In this document: positions 42,765 through 54,646 of the stretch, one piece after another
Layout of the letters: each line of letters opens with the position of its first letter
How positions within the stretch are numbered: the stretch's first letter is position 1
Source: Moniliophthora roreri
Taxonomy: Eukaryota; Basidiomycota; Agaricomycetes; Agaricales; Marasmiaceae
Direction of reading: 5' to 3'
Assembly: GCA_001466705.2 (NCBI GenBank)
Contig: LATX02000001.1
Location: forward strand, 1,364,001 to 1,428,000
DNA: 64,000 nt
The notes under the pieces: generated by a model
What the model saw: the letters and a program-made list of their open reading frames with translations, nothing else
The model's database searches: none
What the model was told of the DNA's origin: nothing
Made by a program: the position numbers and the translations under genes

Positions 42765-44542
42765 TCAATGACGAGTGCCAGAAACTTTTCTTCTCTTGGG
42801 AAGTGGGCTAGATTCGGAATGATTGTCAGCCAGTGCATATGCACCAGCTTCATCGTCTATATCGGAAGAGATGGGAGTGTCCTCGGGTGCACGGGGCAAA
42901 TCTTTATGAAGGTGAAACGGTTCCAAAAGTCCTACACCAGTACCCGCATCCCCCTGTGCAACACGCCTGACTACGGGACTTTCTGCAGGGGTGGAGATCG
43001 TTGGCATCGGATCATCCAGAGGGGCTACGAATGGGTCCAGCGGTATTGGCGAAGCATCAACCAACGGCCAATCATCGGACAGCTCTGACAGCGTTTTCTT
43101 GTGCATCCCGCCGCCAATAACACGACTCAATGGAGAGTCGGTAGAAGTAGAAGAGAGTTGAAATCGTGGAAAGACGCGCCGTGCTTTGACGTTACTCTCA
43201 GGCGTCTCAAGGGTGGTCATTGGAGACCTGAAACCCCTCTTCAACGAGGATCCCTTCTTGCCGCCAAAAGCTAACAACGGACTATCCAGCGATTTTGAAT
43301 CCATATCACGCCCGAGGTAGCTCAGGCAGAGATCACGGGCTTGCGAAAATGGGTGACTTGGACTAGGGAAGAGCCAAGGTTGTTCAGAAGGGAGACGCGG
43401 CGAACAGTGGCGAAATGATGGAGTGGCAGTAGGATCGTAAGGTGACGGCGGAACTTGCGATATTGAAGGGGGAGTTGGAAGGTGAGGCTCGTCAGAGGAA
43501 CTATTGACGGAATCCGACGACACATGAGGTGTCAATGGAGGCGTCAATGGAGGTAAAGAAGGCGTATGATCTTCTGCAGCTGACGCAGGAGGTTCTTCGT
43601 CTGGCGCGGACTTTGAGGTCGAGGTAGCACTTTCGGGCTGTTGGCTGGTGGAAAGATCCTCAGAGCTCGATGACGCGTCAAGGTTAGAGCGGAATCGTGA
43701 CTTTTGGGAACCATCGCGCGCCAAACCCTGAGGAACAACGCTAATATTCATGATACTGTCGTGTTTTGGTTTTCCATCAGGCTGCCGGTTCTCCTCTAAA
43801 GCAAACGTGGGGGTGAGCGCCTTTTTGGGTACAGATCAATCTCACACTTACTAGTTGCACCAGACCCTCGACCTCTCGGACGCTCACTAGCACCTTCACG
43901 CCTATTCGCCATGGCGATTTTGTGCTTTTCGAATACATGTCTCCGCCACATACTTTTGGCATTCACGCCCGCATATGTTCTGCGGCAAAAAGTGCACCTG
44001 AGTCGCGGCTCCTCGCCTTCAGGCCATCCATCCGTACCACGAGATTTGAGATCCTTCTTTCGAGCAGGGCACCAGCCTCGTGGCGGTTCAAGGGAAGGGG
44101 GATAAGCGATAGCGGACGGGTTCACTGGAGCGGGCTCTTCGTAGCTGATGAAATCGTTGGGATCAAGAAACCATTCTGGGTTTTCAGCCAAAATGTTGAA
44201 TGTGAGACCTTCTGGATGATTTTCTGAGCCGGGAAATGTGGTGAAAGGAGGGTGTATGAATGTGACATTTGGGTCGTTTCTGGACGGGTCCATGCCCACC
44301 GAGAACGAGGGTTGGTGCTCATTACGTAGATTCGAGCGAGAAAAATGAGGAACCCTAGTTTTTGGCGGAATTACTGGATGAAAAGATGATGCTGCTGTAG
44401 GAAAAAGGTCTGCAGTCGCGGTAAGGCTGCGTTTGAAGGGCAAATGCAGTGATGTGGTCGTTGTAGAAGAAGAAGTAGAAACTGGAAAGGAAATTGAAGT
44501 TGCCAATGGAGGGCGAGTGGTACGAGGTGATGTAGGGCTCAT
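42765..44542 (-). CDS. Single C2H2-type zinc-finger protein, disordered
   Basis: Two exons joined by an intron that ends near 43796 (gtaagtg...tttag), giving GATKENRQPDGKPKHDS across the join. The N-terminal exon contains one finger, LRCTFCRRTYAGVNAKS then MWRRHVFEKHK: C-x2-C, a 15-residue spacer and H-x4-H, close to a BED/C2H2 finger. Before it is a short conserved-looking acidic patch, ENPEWFLDPNDFISYEEP. The C-terminal 330 residues are Ser/Pro/Glu-rich and contain IGGGMHKKTLSELSDDWPLV. The end is a bipartite-like basic signal (PLPKRRKVSGTRH). Probably a nuclear DNA-binding protein. I cannot name the family or its target. Confidence 0.75.
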
Positions 44543-44738
44543 GATAGGACTTGGAGAAATCGGGGGACTTTGATGATGACAGTCAACGGATACCCTTGTT
44601 TGGTGTCAACAAACAAAAAGTTTTAGTCACGCCACCGCGACATTTGCACAAAGCGTACAGCCTCATGCAACGTGGTACCTGGTAACAGGTATTATGTAGT
44701 ATGAAATTGCTATATACTTCTATGTACACATATAAAAC

Positions 44739-45350
44739 TCAGAGAGCAAGAGCGATATATCTCCTCAAACAGGTGAGCTATGTAGAATAAACAGCCAAAC
44801 CACGTAGGGCTCACCCTGAAATCATTACCAGACCCCCCAGAGGCGTAATAGGTCCCAAGAACTTGAATCTGTCGCGATTCAACACAAGGGCGAATATTGT
44901 GGTCGAGAAGACCGCTCCCCCTAGAGCTATTGCTGGTCCGGCAAACCTATGCACAGCAAATCTGGGATGTAAGGAGATGGCGAGCAGTCCAAGGCCATTG
45001 AACACCTAGCACATCCACGTTAACGAATCACAAGTCCTTGACCCCAAAGCATACCCCCTACAGCATAATGTGCAGCAGTCTCCCAAGAACGAACTTGATC
45101 CGGTGTAATCCCTTCATGTTTCTTCAAGCCATGAGCTAGTAAAAAGGTTCGGCGAAGCTTGAGCCTCTAGTGAATGATAATCCAAAATAACGTGGTCCTA
45201 ACCTCCGAAAGCTCCAGTAATCATTCCGACGGCAGCTTGATATAATTTCAGTCAAAGTCAGTAGAGCAAAGTGACAAGGAGCATCGTCAACCAACCAAAA
45301 GCGGCACCTGTTCGCCATAAAAGAGATGAATAAGGTACAGGCGGCGACAT
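44739..45350 (-). CDS. DUF423/TMEM256-family small membrane protein
   Basis: A four-helix membrane protein of unknown function conserved from bacteria (YgdD) to animals (TMEM256). Exons give MSPPVPYSSLLWRTGAAFA, AVGMITGAFGAHGLKKHEGI, TPDQVRSWETAAHYAV, FNGLGLLAISLHPRFAVHRF, FSTTIFALVLNRDRFKFLG and TPLGGLVMISGRYIALAL. The G-A-F-G-A-H-G-L motif near the N-terminus and G-G-x-x-x-I-x-G at the end are family signatures. The last exon codes for only a few residues (RYIALAL) and needs the intron gtgagc...tttgag. Divergent from SPB1 with 104 bp between start codons. Confidence 0.88.
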
Positions 45351-45454
45351 TGTGGGCGTTTAGTGTGAAGTAGTGACGATCCGTATTAGTCATCTGCTAA
45401 CGAATTTTTTAAAAAAAGCGCCGGCATCTCTACCGAACTTCATCTTCCAGCAAG

Positions 45455-48400
45455 ATGGGTAAAACTCAGAAAAAGACAGGAAAGGGTCGTCTCGATAAAT
45501 ACTACAAGCTCGCAAAGTATGTTCCCTGTACTTCTGCCAAGATCTCGTTATTGATCACGATCATAATCCAGAGAGCAAGGCTACCGTGCACGTTCCGCCT
45601 TCAAGCTCATTCAACTGAACAAGAAGTATTCATTCCTGGAGTCTGCGAGATGCTGTATCGATCTCTGTGCTGCTCCCGGAGGCTGGCTTCAGGTTGCTAG
45701 CAAATACATGCCAGTTAACAGTGTCATCGTTGGTACGTCTGCGCTATCAGTTTAAAAATAAATTCCGACCTGTTGACAACTCAGGATAGGTGTGGATCTC
45801 GTTCCAATAAAACCCATTCCCCGAGTCGTCACCTTTGCTGCCGACATCACTACCTCCCACTGCCGGAACTTGTTGCGCGGTGAATTGAAGGATTGGAAAG
45901 CCGATGTCGTCTTACACGATGGAGCCCCGAACGTTGGTACTGCATGGATTCAGGATGCGTACGGACAATCCGAACTCGTGCTTATGAGTTTGAAACTTGC
46001 TGTCGAATTCTTGGTCAAGGGTGGGACGTTCGTGACCAAGGTCTTCCGAAGCGCAGACTATAACAATCTTATTTGGGTCTTCAATCAACTCTTTGGAAAG
46101 GTTGAAGCTACAAAGCCTCCCTCTTCTCGGTAAGCATCTATCTAATTGCCATGAACCCATTTCTGACCAACCCTGTCAGAAACGTCTCTGCCGAGATTTT
46201 CGTCGTCTGCCGCGAGTTCCTCGCCCCGAAATATATTGATCCCAAGTTTTTGGACCCCAAACATGTTTTCAAGGACTTGGCAGCCTCGATACCGACTGAC
46301 CCAGAAAAGCCTGCCACCGTCCACAATGCTCAAGCAAACGTGTTCCAGCCAGAAAAGAAACGACGCCAACGTGATGGTTACGACGAAGGAAATTATACCC
46401 TCTTCAGAGTGATATCCGCATCAGATTTTGTTAAAGGCTCGGATCCGGTATCCTTACTTGGTACATATAACAAGATATCTTTCCAAACGGAGGAGGAAAA
46501 GGAGTGCGTGGGTTTTACTTCACGAAGCAACACGTTCTGAATGTACTCTCAAGGTGGTTATCGCTTGGTATCACCACCGATGATGTGAAGACCAACTGCG
46601 AAGATCTCAAGGTTCTCGGAAAGAGTGACTTTAAATCACTCTTGAAATGGCGACTGGCTGTACGAGAAGAGGTAAATCCGTTGCTCGCTGACTTCCAATC
46701 GTCTCACCTACATTCTCCCCCTCAGTTTGGTCTCGATGTCAAAACGAAACATGCCGAAGAGCTGACAGAGACTGTTGAGATCATCGAAGAGGTTGATGAG
46801 GAGCAAGCAATCCAAGACGAGGTGCGTTGCTATTCCAGTTCAAGAAGTATCGTCACTGAATTATCGCTAGCTCGAACGTATTAATGCCGAAAATGCTGCA
46901 AAAAGGAAACGTGAGCGGCGCAAAGCGAATGAAGTACGACAACGGACGATTCAGCGAATGCAGCTCCAGATGACAGCACCTATCGATATTGGCCTCGATC
47001 AACAGGATGCTGCTTTGGTCTCTGGTAAAGATGACTTCTTTGATCTTGAAGGTGCCGAGAAAGGGATGAAGAAAAAGGGAGGCGTAACCAAGCTGATTGG
47101 AGGCGACGGAGATATCATAGATGAAAGTGAAGAGGAAGCAGAGGACTTATCAGAAGAGGAGGAAGTTCTTGGTTCTGAGGAGGAGAGGGAGAGAAGAGCT
47201 CAAGGTCTCGAGGAAGAATTAGACGGCCTTTATGATGCATACCAGACTCGGCTACGCGAGCGAGATGCCAAATTCAAGGTGAAGGAGTCGCGGAAGAAGA
47301 ACGAGGAGCTTGAGGAATGGGGGGGCATAAAGGATGACAAGGAGGAGTCTGGCGAGGAGAGTGACGACGAGGAGGGTGGCTACGACAAGATGTATCAGAT
47401 TGACGATGACTCCTTGAGCGAAGATGAATTTGACGACGATGAAGGGCATCCTCCAAGCAAAAAGAGGCGTGTGGGCACAACTGCATCTTCCCGGAGTCTT
47501 ATTACAGGCTTGGACGGCCCAAAACTGTCCGGTAGTCAGGCATCAAAAGTGTGGTTTAGCCAGGACTTATTTGCAGGCGTTGACAACCTCGAGGGAATTG
47601 AGGATGACGAAGCTGAGGACGAGGAAGAAGAGGACGGGAAAGAAGAGGAAGAGGAAGAGGACGAGGACGAGGACGAGGGTGCAGAGGAACCTGGGGACGA
47701 AGAGGTACAGTCAGAAGAGATATTATATCCGGTCTCGATATTGATGCCAAACAGGATGAAGATGACTTCGAGATAGTACCTCAGGAGCCCGATGAAGACG
47801 ATGCTAATATGTGGGACGTCTCCAACGAAAATGAGGATGAAATCAAACAAGCTAGGATACAAAGTGGGTACATCTTAAAGACTCTGGAAACGGAATACCA
47901 ATAATCGTGCAGAATACGGTCTCACCACGCCCGAAGCTATGACGCTTGCTCAACAACTCGCCAATCGAGAAAAAACGCGGACGGAACTTATCAACGAGGG
48001 ATTCAATCGATACTCGTTGAATTCCAAGGAAGGATTACCTTCGTGGTTCATTGACGATGAAGCAAAACATTATAAGCCCAACATCCCTGTGACAAAAGAG
48101 GCGATTGCTGCTCTTCGTGCTAAGCAGAGGGCTTTGGATGCTCGACCTATCAAGAAGGTTGCTGAAGCCAAAGCCAGGAAAAAATACAAGGCCGCACAGC
48201 GACTCGAGAAGGCCATGAAGAAGGCTGAGGGTGTTAATGCAACGACAGAAATGACGGAGAGGGAGAAGGCTCAAGTTATTGAGAAGGTGATGCGCAAGGG
48301 CATGTCTTCTGAGCATAAGAAGAAGGAAGTCAAGCTTGTCGTTGCCAAAGGTCCTAATAAGGGTCTCAAGGGACGCCCCAAGGGTGTTAAAGGACGTTAC

Positions 48401-48530
48401 ACCATGGTAGATTCGAGAATGAAAAAAGAGGTTCGTCATTCGCCTTTTCCTCAAGACTCGCGCTGATATTGAGCAGGTCAGGGCGAAAAAACGGAAGGAG
48501 AAAGCAAACAGGAAACGGAAGCGTGCATAA
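45455..48530 (+). CDS. SPB1: Spb1, FtsJ-type rRNA 2'-O-methyltransferase
   Basis: Nucleolar methyltransferase for 25S rRNA and 60S assembly factor. The N-terminal FtsJ fold begins [20 protein letters not shown] and continues [20 protein letters not shown]. The SAM-binding loop is [18 protein letters not shown]. The K-D-K-E catalytic set is seen in [28 protein letters not shown] and [12 protein letters not shown]. The middle (DUF3381 region) has [21 protein letters not shown] very acidic stretch lies at 47130-47720, with many consecutive Glu/Asp codons. The Spb1 C-terminal domain follows: [39 protein letters not shown], and a Lys/Arg-rich tail [16 protein letters not shown]. The final intron joins EVR to AKKRK. 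Confidence 0.95.
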
Positions 48531-48631
48531 ATTTATTTTTCTTTTCTGCGCGTCTTTCAGTACTATGGGATATCTACGATTCATTAATAACACACTCGAG
48601 TTTATTGATATCACCGAGGTATTGCGAGCAG

Positions 48632-51044
48632 TCACTTTTCACTCGCACTATCGGATTCTGCTTCCACCTCCGTAGTCTGACCACCAGCAGAAAGGATCTC
48701 CTTCTCTTCACTTTCGCCCACTTCTCCCATCCATCCATTGCTTGCCAAGTACTCCATGAACTTGCGGTCTTCATCGGCCAAATTGACACCAGTCATATCT
48801 GGGACAAAGAAGTAGGTAACCAGGATACCTGAGACCCCGCAAATCGCGGCGATGATAAAGGTCCACCTGAGATTTAAATGGTATAAGGACCAGACAGCGA
48901 CGGATGGCAAAGCTGCAGTACTGACCGTTTCCCAAGACTGCTCTGTATCGGAGTGAATGCCTGTGTGCCAACCGCTGCACCGGTCTTGCCAATAGCTGCG
49001 GATAGTCCGTAAAATGTACCCCTGCAATGCACAAGTTAGTGCTAAAGATCTCCAGTGTTCACCAGTGATAGTTACCTGACTGGGGTCGCGTATGATCTGT
49101 AGACAATACGGCTCATCAGTTCCAAGTGCACTCCAATGAACGACTTACTCAGCGCTGACGAGTCCGAGCATGTCACCCGGACCAAGGTTCCCGAAGGACT
49201 GCATCAAACCGTAGCTGAAGGATTGGCAAGTCCAAAAAATCGTTGTGTCGAGAATCAGAATTGACTCACAAAAAGACGAACAATGGCAGGATGTGCGTTA
49301 TTTTGTCATAACTCAACCCGATGGTTAGACCTGTGAATAGAAGCAGGTTACTAAGTACGGGGAAGGTTTCTTAATGTCTGGCGAACATACCGAATACCAG
49401 GTAGCCGGAGAACCCCAGCATCATCTAATTGATTGGTCTAAAGTCGAACACGGTTACAGGAATACAATGCATATAACATACCGTGTTGCGTCGCCCAAGT
49501 ACGTTACAAAGGGCTGCACCTCTGTAGTTGCACAAATTATCAGCATTCCCCAGCTCGGACAACGGCGATCTTCACTGACATGAAAACGCCAGGTAATGCA
49601 ATAGTCCCAAGCAATAGCTGCCAGCAAGCTGTCTTCTTGATATCGCCATCGTGGATAACACTCGAGATGATAGTCCCCGAGAACACTCCATTCGGAAACG
49701 TGACCTAAGTACTGTGTCAGTGTCTTTTGACCGGTACGTGGAGAGCAGGCCTACGAAGTCATATAAGAACCTGTAGGGTACATAATTAGACCAAGGCGGC
49801 GAAAGAGAAATATTAAGCTCACCAGGCGCCGCATGTTCCAAGGAGTGCCCGCCAATACCGCTTAACAGCGAGCCAATAAGGAACCCGACCTAAAATAGAT
49901 ATTCAGACGACCTAGAGAGCCTGCAAGGTCTACTCTTACGTTTGATTGCACCTTTGCGGTATAGTTTTGAACTCAACATACGAAGGCGGAAGTAGAACAC
50001 TGTCAAGGGGAGGACTATGCCTATACCGAAGCACACGCGCCACACTGTTTGCAAATGATCTTCTCCGGCAGCGGATAGCACAATCAGAAAGATGGAAACG
50101 GCGAGTGGTCCCCCAAACTGACAAAATGAGTGGAATAACCTTTTCCTAGAATTTGTCAACTCACGCTTAGGACAAAATTCGTGACCATGATAAAAACTAA
50201 TAGGATGCCGATCAGGGATGCCATATCAGTAGCAACTTGCTTGCTCACCAGGTCCACGTTTCTTAAGCAGTTTCTCGTTCGCAGCTTCTGATGCACTAGT
50301 TGAAGACGCTGGGTACTCGCCACCGACACCCTGCATCAGTATCACCAATTAACTCAAGCCGAATGGAACCAAAGGGCAGAAGTCACATACAACGCCTGTG
50401 ACACCTCTGGGAACGACATGAGAAATACTCCGCGCAAGTTCCGCAGACGAATCTCACCTTGCCACAGTCAAAAACCAGAAGAGTCCAGAAGGTGTACGTG
50501 CATTGGACGCAGTAGCGAGAATGGCACCCAAGACAATTAACCCAGTGGTAGCTACCAATGCCACCTTCCTGCCAATACGATCACAAATGAGGCCTACGAA
50601 CACTTGCCCGAGAACAGCACCTGCATGAAGCAGACAATCAGATTCCCGAGTTTCAATCTACACTTTATGCACGTACCAACAAGAAGTGCATTAGACACCC
50701 TAGTAGACACAGGCGAAGTGTAATCGGACGGATACAACCTTTTGAAGACAACCTGAATACAGCAGGTCAGATCAACCAAGTCAGTGACCATGAGTCTCAA
50801 GCACTTACATTCGCCATCGTCATCAGGTTATTTTGATCTGAAGGTATCGATGGGTTCACCCTACGGTAGCACAACGAATGTACTTACACCCGTCACTTAT
50901 GAGACCAAAGGCCGCAGCTAGTATCGTGAAATATGCGCTGAGCCTTTCTTTTGCGTTAAGTACACGATCGTCATCTCTAGTTGAATTTGGAGGCTTTTCC
51001 GAACCGGGGTTAGCAGCATTTGAGGGGACGGTAAGAACGGGCAT
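48632..51044 (-). CDS. MFS permease, phosphate/glycerophosphodiester (Git1/Pho84-like) type
   Basis: Twelve-helix proton symporter of the major facilitator superfamily, plasma membrane. A short cytosolic N-terminus (NSTRDDDRVLNAKERLSAYF) leads into TILAAAFGLISDGY. The MFS signature after helix 2 is VFVGLICDRIGRKVALVA, followed by a GVGGEYPASSTSASEAA segment typical of the phosphate/glycerophosphoinositol permease group. Later pieces are FGGPLAVSIFLIVLSAAGED, LRMLSSKLYRKGAIKRK, TFPNGVFSGTIISSVIHDGD, GLMQSFGNLGPGDMLGLVSA and AAICGVSGILVTYFFVPD. The C-terminal tail is acidic and ends EAESDSASEK. About ten introns. The start may be 51062 (MTLSSPMP) or 51044 (MPVLTVPS). Substrate not certain: Pi, GroPIns or related compounds. 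Confidence 0.82.
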
Positions 51045-51392
51045 GGGGGATGACAAGGTCAAAGATAGTGCTCTTTATTTATAGTTCGTGGTTGAAGCGG
51101 ACACACGTGAAGCAGGATGTGCATGTCGATAAACAGGGCTGTTCGGGAGTGGGACGTGTGATGGGAAAAAAAGTCGATAAGTAGTAGCGTAGTAGCTAAA
51201 CCTTGAATGTGAACTGGATTTTTAGAAGCTGTAAGCTGTAGGGACAGAAAGAAAGAAAGGAATCACTTTGCAAGTTGAAAGGGTTGAGGAGAGATGCATA
51301 TTGACCAGCCATCAAAAAATCACGTGGCATAATCGAGATCAAAGTCTAGGGCAGTACTAAGGCTACACTTCAAATTTTCTTCAAGGTCCAAA
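51045..51392. promoter_or_regulatory. Divergent promoter between the MFS permease and eIF3b
   Basis: About 350 bp between divergent starts, AT-rich, with a purine repeat gaaagaaagaaagg at 51247-51260. No coding potential seen. Confidence 0.45.
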
Positions 51393-54054
51393 ATGCCTGC
51401 ACCCACTGTAACAGATAGTACAGATGACGTTGATTACTCTGATATCGAGGCAAAGTTGGTCTTTTTAGCTCAAGTCGACAATTGCTCTGATCAACTCTTT
51501 TTTTCCATAGGTATCGCGTCGAGTACGACGACAGCTTCGACAATACACTAGTCGTCGATGGAATTCCTGTCATTGACAAGTCGAAACTCGAAAAACTCCT
51601 GGTGAAAATTTGCAAAGAATTCTCGCGCAAGGGTGCTCCAATCAAGCCGGACGACATCTTCATGCCTTGGGATGATTCTACTGGGAAGAACAAGGGGTAC
51701 GTCTGCTATTCCCAGCAATGATAGAGCCCTTGTAACTGAAGCTGGCAACAGCTACCTTTTTGTAGATCTCCGGAATGTAGAGGAAGCCAATATCGCACTT
51801 GCGGCCATGAACGGACATCCTTTCGATGCCAGACATACATTCAAAATCAATCGCTTCACTGACATCGAAAAGTTTGCAAACATGGATGAAACCTACGTCG
51901 AACCGGAACAAGAAGAGTATACCCCCAGAGTGCGTTATCATACCTTCACCTCTTTCCATCTCGTTCATAACTTTTCTGAAGGAACATCTCCGAGCATGGC
52001 TGGCAGATCCTCAAGGTCGTGACCAGTATGTCATCTACCGTGGCGAAGAAGTTGAGATACATTGGCATGGCAAGCCTTCTCAGTGTGAGCTTGCGCACAA
52101 GCCGGTAAGTCCTGCTGTTCCTTCTTCACCATGCGTCGATCTCAAGCTCGTCTTTCCGCCAGGGCTGGGGAGGATTCCTGTATGTTGCATGGTCCCCGCT
52201 CGGAACATATATTGCCACGCTGCATAAGCAGGGTGTCCGTCTATGGGGCGGTCCGAGCTGGAACCCTCAGCAGCGATTTGCCCACCCCTTCGTCAAACTC
52301 ATCGATTTCTCACCGTGCGAGAACTACCTGGTCACCTGGTCGAATGAACCCATAGTAGTACCTGAGGGCGCTACTCAAGGGCCTCAATATTTCTCACCGG
52401 ATGACGAGGGCAATAATATTGCAGTCTGGGACATCAAGACGGGACATCTTCTTCGTACCTTCTCAACGGCGGTCGAGAACGAGAACCCGAACATGAAGAG
52501 GCAGATGCAGTGGCCTGCTCTCAAATGGAGTCCGGACGATAAATTCGTTGCACGGGCGACGCCAGGACAGACGATTAGCGTTTATGAACTTCCTAGTATG
52601 GGGCTCCATGGGAAAAAAAGTTTGAAGATTGAAGGAGTCGTCGACTTTGAATGGTGTCCCCTTAGCGACAAGGATAGAGATGAACTAGAAAAGGTTACGG
52701 CCAACGGCACCGGCAGCAGGGCTGGTAAGAAGTTGGAGAACATGCTTGTGTACTGGACTCCAGAAGTGGCAAATCAACCCGCACGTGTCACCGTTCTTGG
52801 TTTCCCAAGTCGTACCATTCTCCGACAGAAGAATTTATTCAATGTGTCTGAGGTTAGTCAATGGTATCTTTCTTCTATCGGCGGTAATTGACATACTCTA
52901 ATTACAGTGCAAACTTTATTGGCAAAATCAAGGTGACTTCCTGTGTGTGAAAGTTGACAGGCACACCAAGACGAAGAAGTCGATCTTCTGTAATTTGGAA
53001 ATTTTCCGGGTGCGCGAAAAAGACTTCCCTGTAGAAGTCGTGGAATTGAAAGGTAGATGCCGCTTTCGTCGCTCGTACTTCTGCTACTGATGTATGCTGT
53101 GTCAAGACACTGTAACAGACTTTTCATGGGAGCCAAAGGGAGAACGATTTGCCATTGTCTCCAGCAGTGATCCCAACCTTGGTAACCCAGGGCCTGGTAT
53201 CACTATCAAAACAGACGTTAGCTTCTATCAATTAGATCATGGCAAGAATGACTTCAAACTGCTCAGTATGTATCTGTCTGTCAGCTACTGTTAATGATCT
53301 CTGACACCTTTGCTACAGGAACACTCCCCAACCGCACGAGCAATGCTATCCGATGGTCTCCACGGGGTCGACATGTTGTTCTTGCTACCGTCGGATCATC
53401 TACGAAATCAGAGCTTGAATTCTGGGACCTTGATTTCAACACGGAAGATGCCAGCCGACGAGAGGGACAAGTTGCAAAGGACGACTGGGGTAGTGGCATT
53501 CAACACCTCGGAACAGCTGATCACTACGGTGTGACAGACGTGGAATGGGATCCCAGCGGACGCTACCTTGCCACAAGTGCAAGCGCGTGGACACATACTG
53601 TAAGTTTTTACTGAAATGGTTGTTTTCTTCTCTCATTCATACTACTCTCTCGCTCCAGCTGGAAAACGGTTACGCAATATGGGATTTCCGCGGACAGGAA
53701 CTTATGAAGCAAATTCAAGACCGATTCAAGCAGTTTATATGGCGTCCGCGTCCTCGCACCCTTCTCACTAAGGAGCAGCAGAAGCAAATACGCAAAAACT
53801 TAAGAGAGTACAGTCGTACGTTTGACGAAGAAGACCAGCGCGAGAGCGAAACCGTCAACACCGAGCTTCTAGCCCACCGCCGCAGACTTGTCGACGAATG
53901 GAACGCGTGGCGAGCGAGGTGTAAGAAGGACATCGCCGATCAGCGATTATTAGAGAAAATGCATGACAATCGGCAGTCCGATGAGGATAAGGAGGAGATT
54001 GAACTTTGGGTTGAGGAGGAGATAGAGACGATGGAGGAGGAAGTGATAGAGTAA
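51393..54054 (+). CDS. PRT1: Eukaryotic translation initiation factor 3 subunit b
   Basis: Scaffold subunit of eIF3 on the 40S ribosome. The RRM has its RNP motifs in [20 protein letters not shown] and [20 protein letters not shown]. The beta-propeller follows, with blades recognisable in [95 protein letters not shown] and [20 protein letters not shown]. The C-terminal helix that binds eIF3i/g is seen as [20 protein letters not shown] and the acidic end [13 protein letters not shown]. Nine or so introns keep the frame. Start at 51393 ([17 protein letters not shown]). Confidence 0.95.
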
Positions 54055-54646
54055 TCAGTTGTTAACACTCCACTCCACTGTTGTACTCACGCTGATCACC
54101 TTATGCGAAAATTGGCTCTCACCGAACGTGGTAGAATCAACGTTTAAATTCGTGGCCACGGAGTATTTTGCCTTCACAAATGACCCGATAGTCGTGGGTG
54201 CTCTATACCCTGCGCTTGAAATGTTCATGGGTGCGCGAAATGTCTATTTTAGAGTGTAAAAGGCTCAAACAAAGACATGATAATGCGTCATTATCGCATT
54301 GTTGCCACGGCGTTAACGTATTGCGCGCATGCTCAGACCGGATATTCACAGAAATCAAGGTTGTACAGTTCCTTTAAAGGATGGATTCAGACACAGAACG
54401 CAAGTCCAGGGAATATACGGTCACAACTGAATTGTTTTAGGGTCCTCTCGTGGTTCTCCTTGCCTCGCATAGCAAGGCAAGGTAAGCGAACCGGGACCGA
54501 GTCACTTTGTTGCCGAATAATCCCGAAGGCGGACGACACGTATCAGATAAGATATGGGCCCATCTTGATTTCTCCCCATCATCATCACCCGCAAATATCC
54601 TGTATAAAACTAGTTCTCTTTCTCTTCGTCTCGTGCTCCCCTCACG
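54055..54646 (+). promoter_or_regulatory. hapX upstream region with GATA element and TATA box
   Basis: This 590-bp region precedes the iron regulator. ATCAGATAA at 54542-54550 matches the ATCWGATAA site of iron-sensing fungal GATA repressors (SreA/Fep1/Urbs1 type) exactly, 97 bp before the ATG. A TATAAA lies at 54603-54608, 39 bp before the ATG, and the leader between is CT-rich without an ATG. An inverted repeat (8-bp arms CCTTGCCT/AGGCAAGG, 9-nt loop) lies at 54458-54482. TGCGTCA, a bZIP half-site-like word, occurs near 54290. Confidence 0.55.

Noticed and set aside
42435..42768. Leu/Tyr-rich small membrane-like frames
   Set aside because: Low-complexity translation of a CT-rich tract upstream of RAC1.
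47536..47862. Serine-rich antisense frame
   Set aside because: Complement of the acidic Spb1 tract; poly-Ser is a by-product of GA-rich codons.
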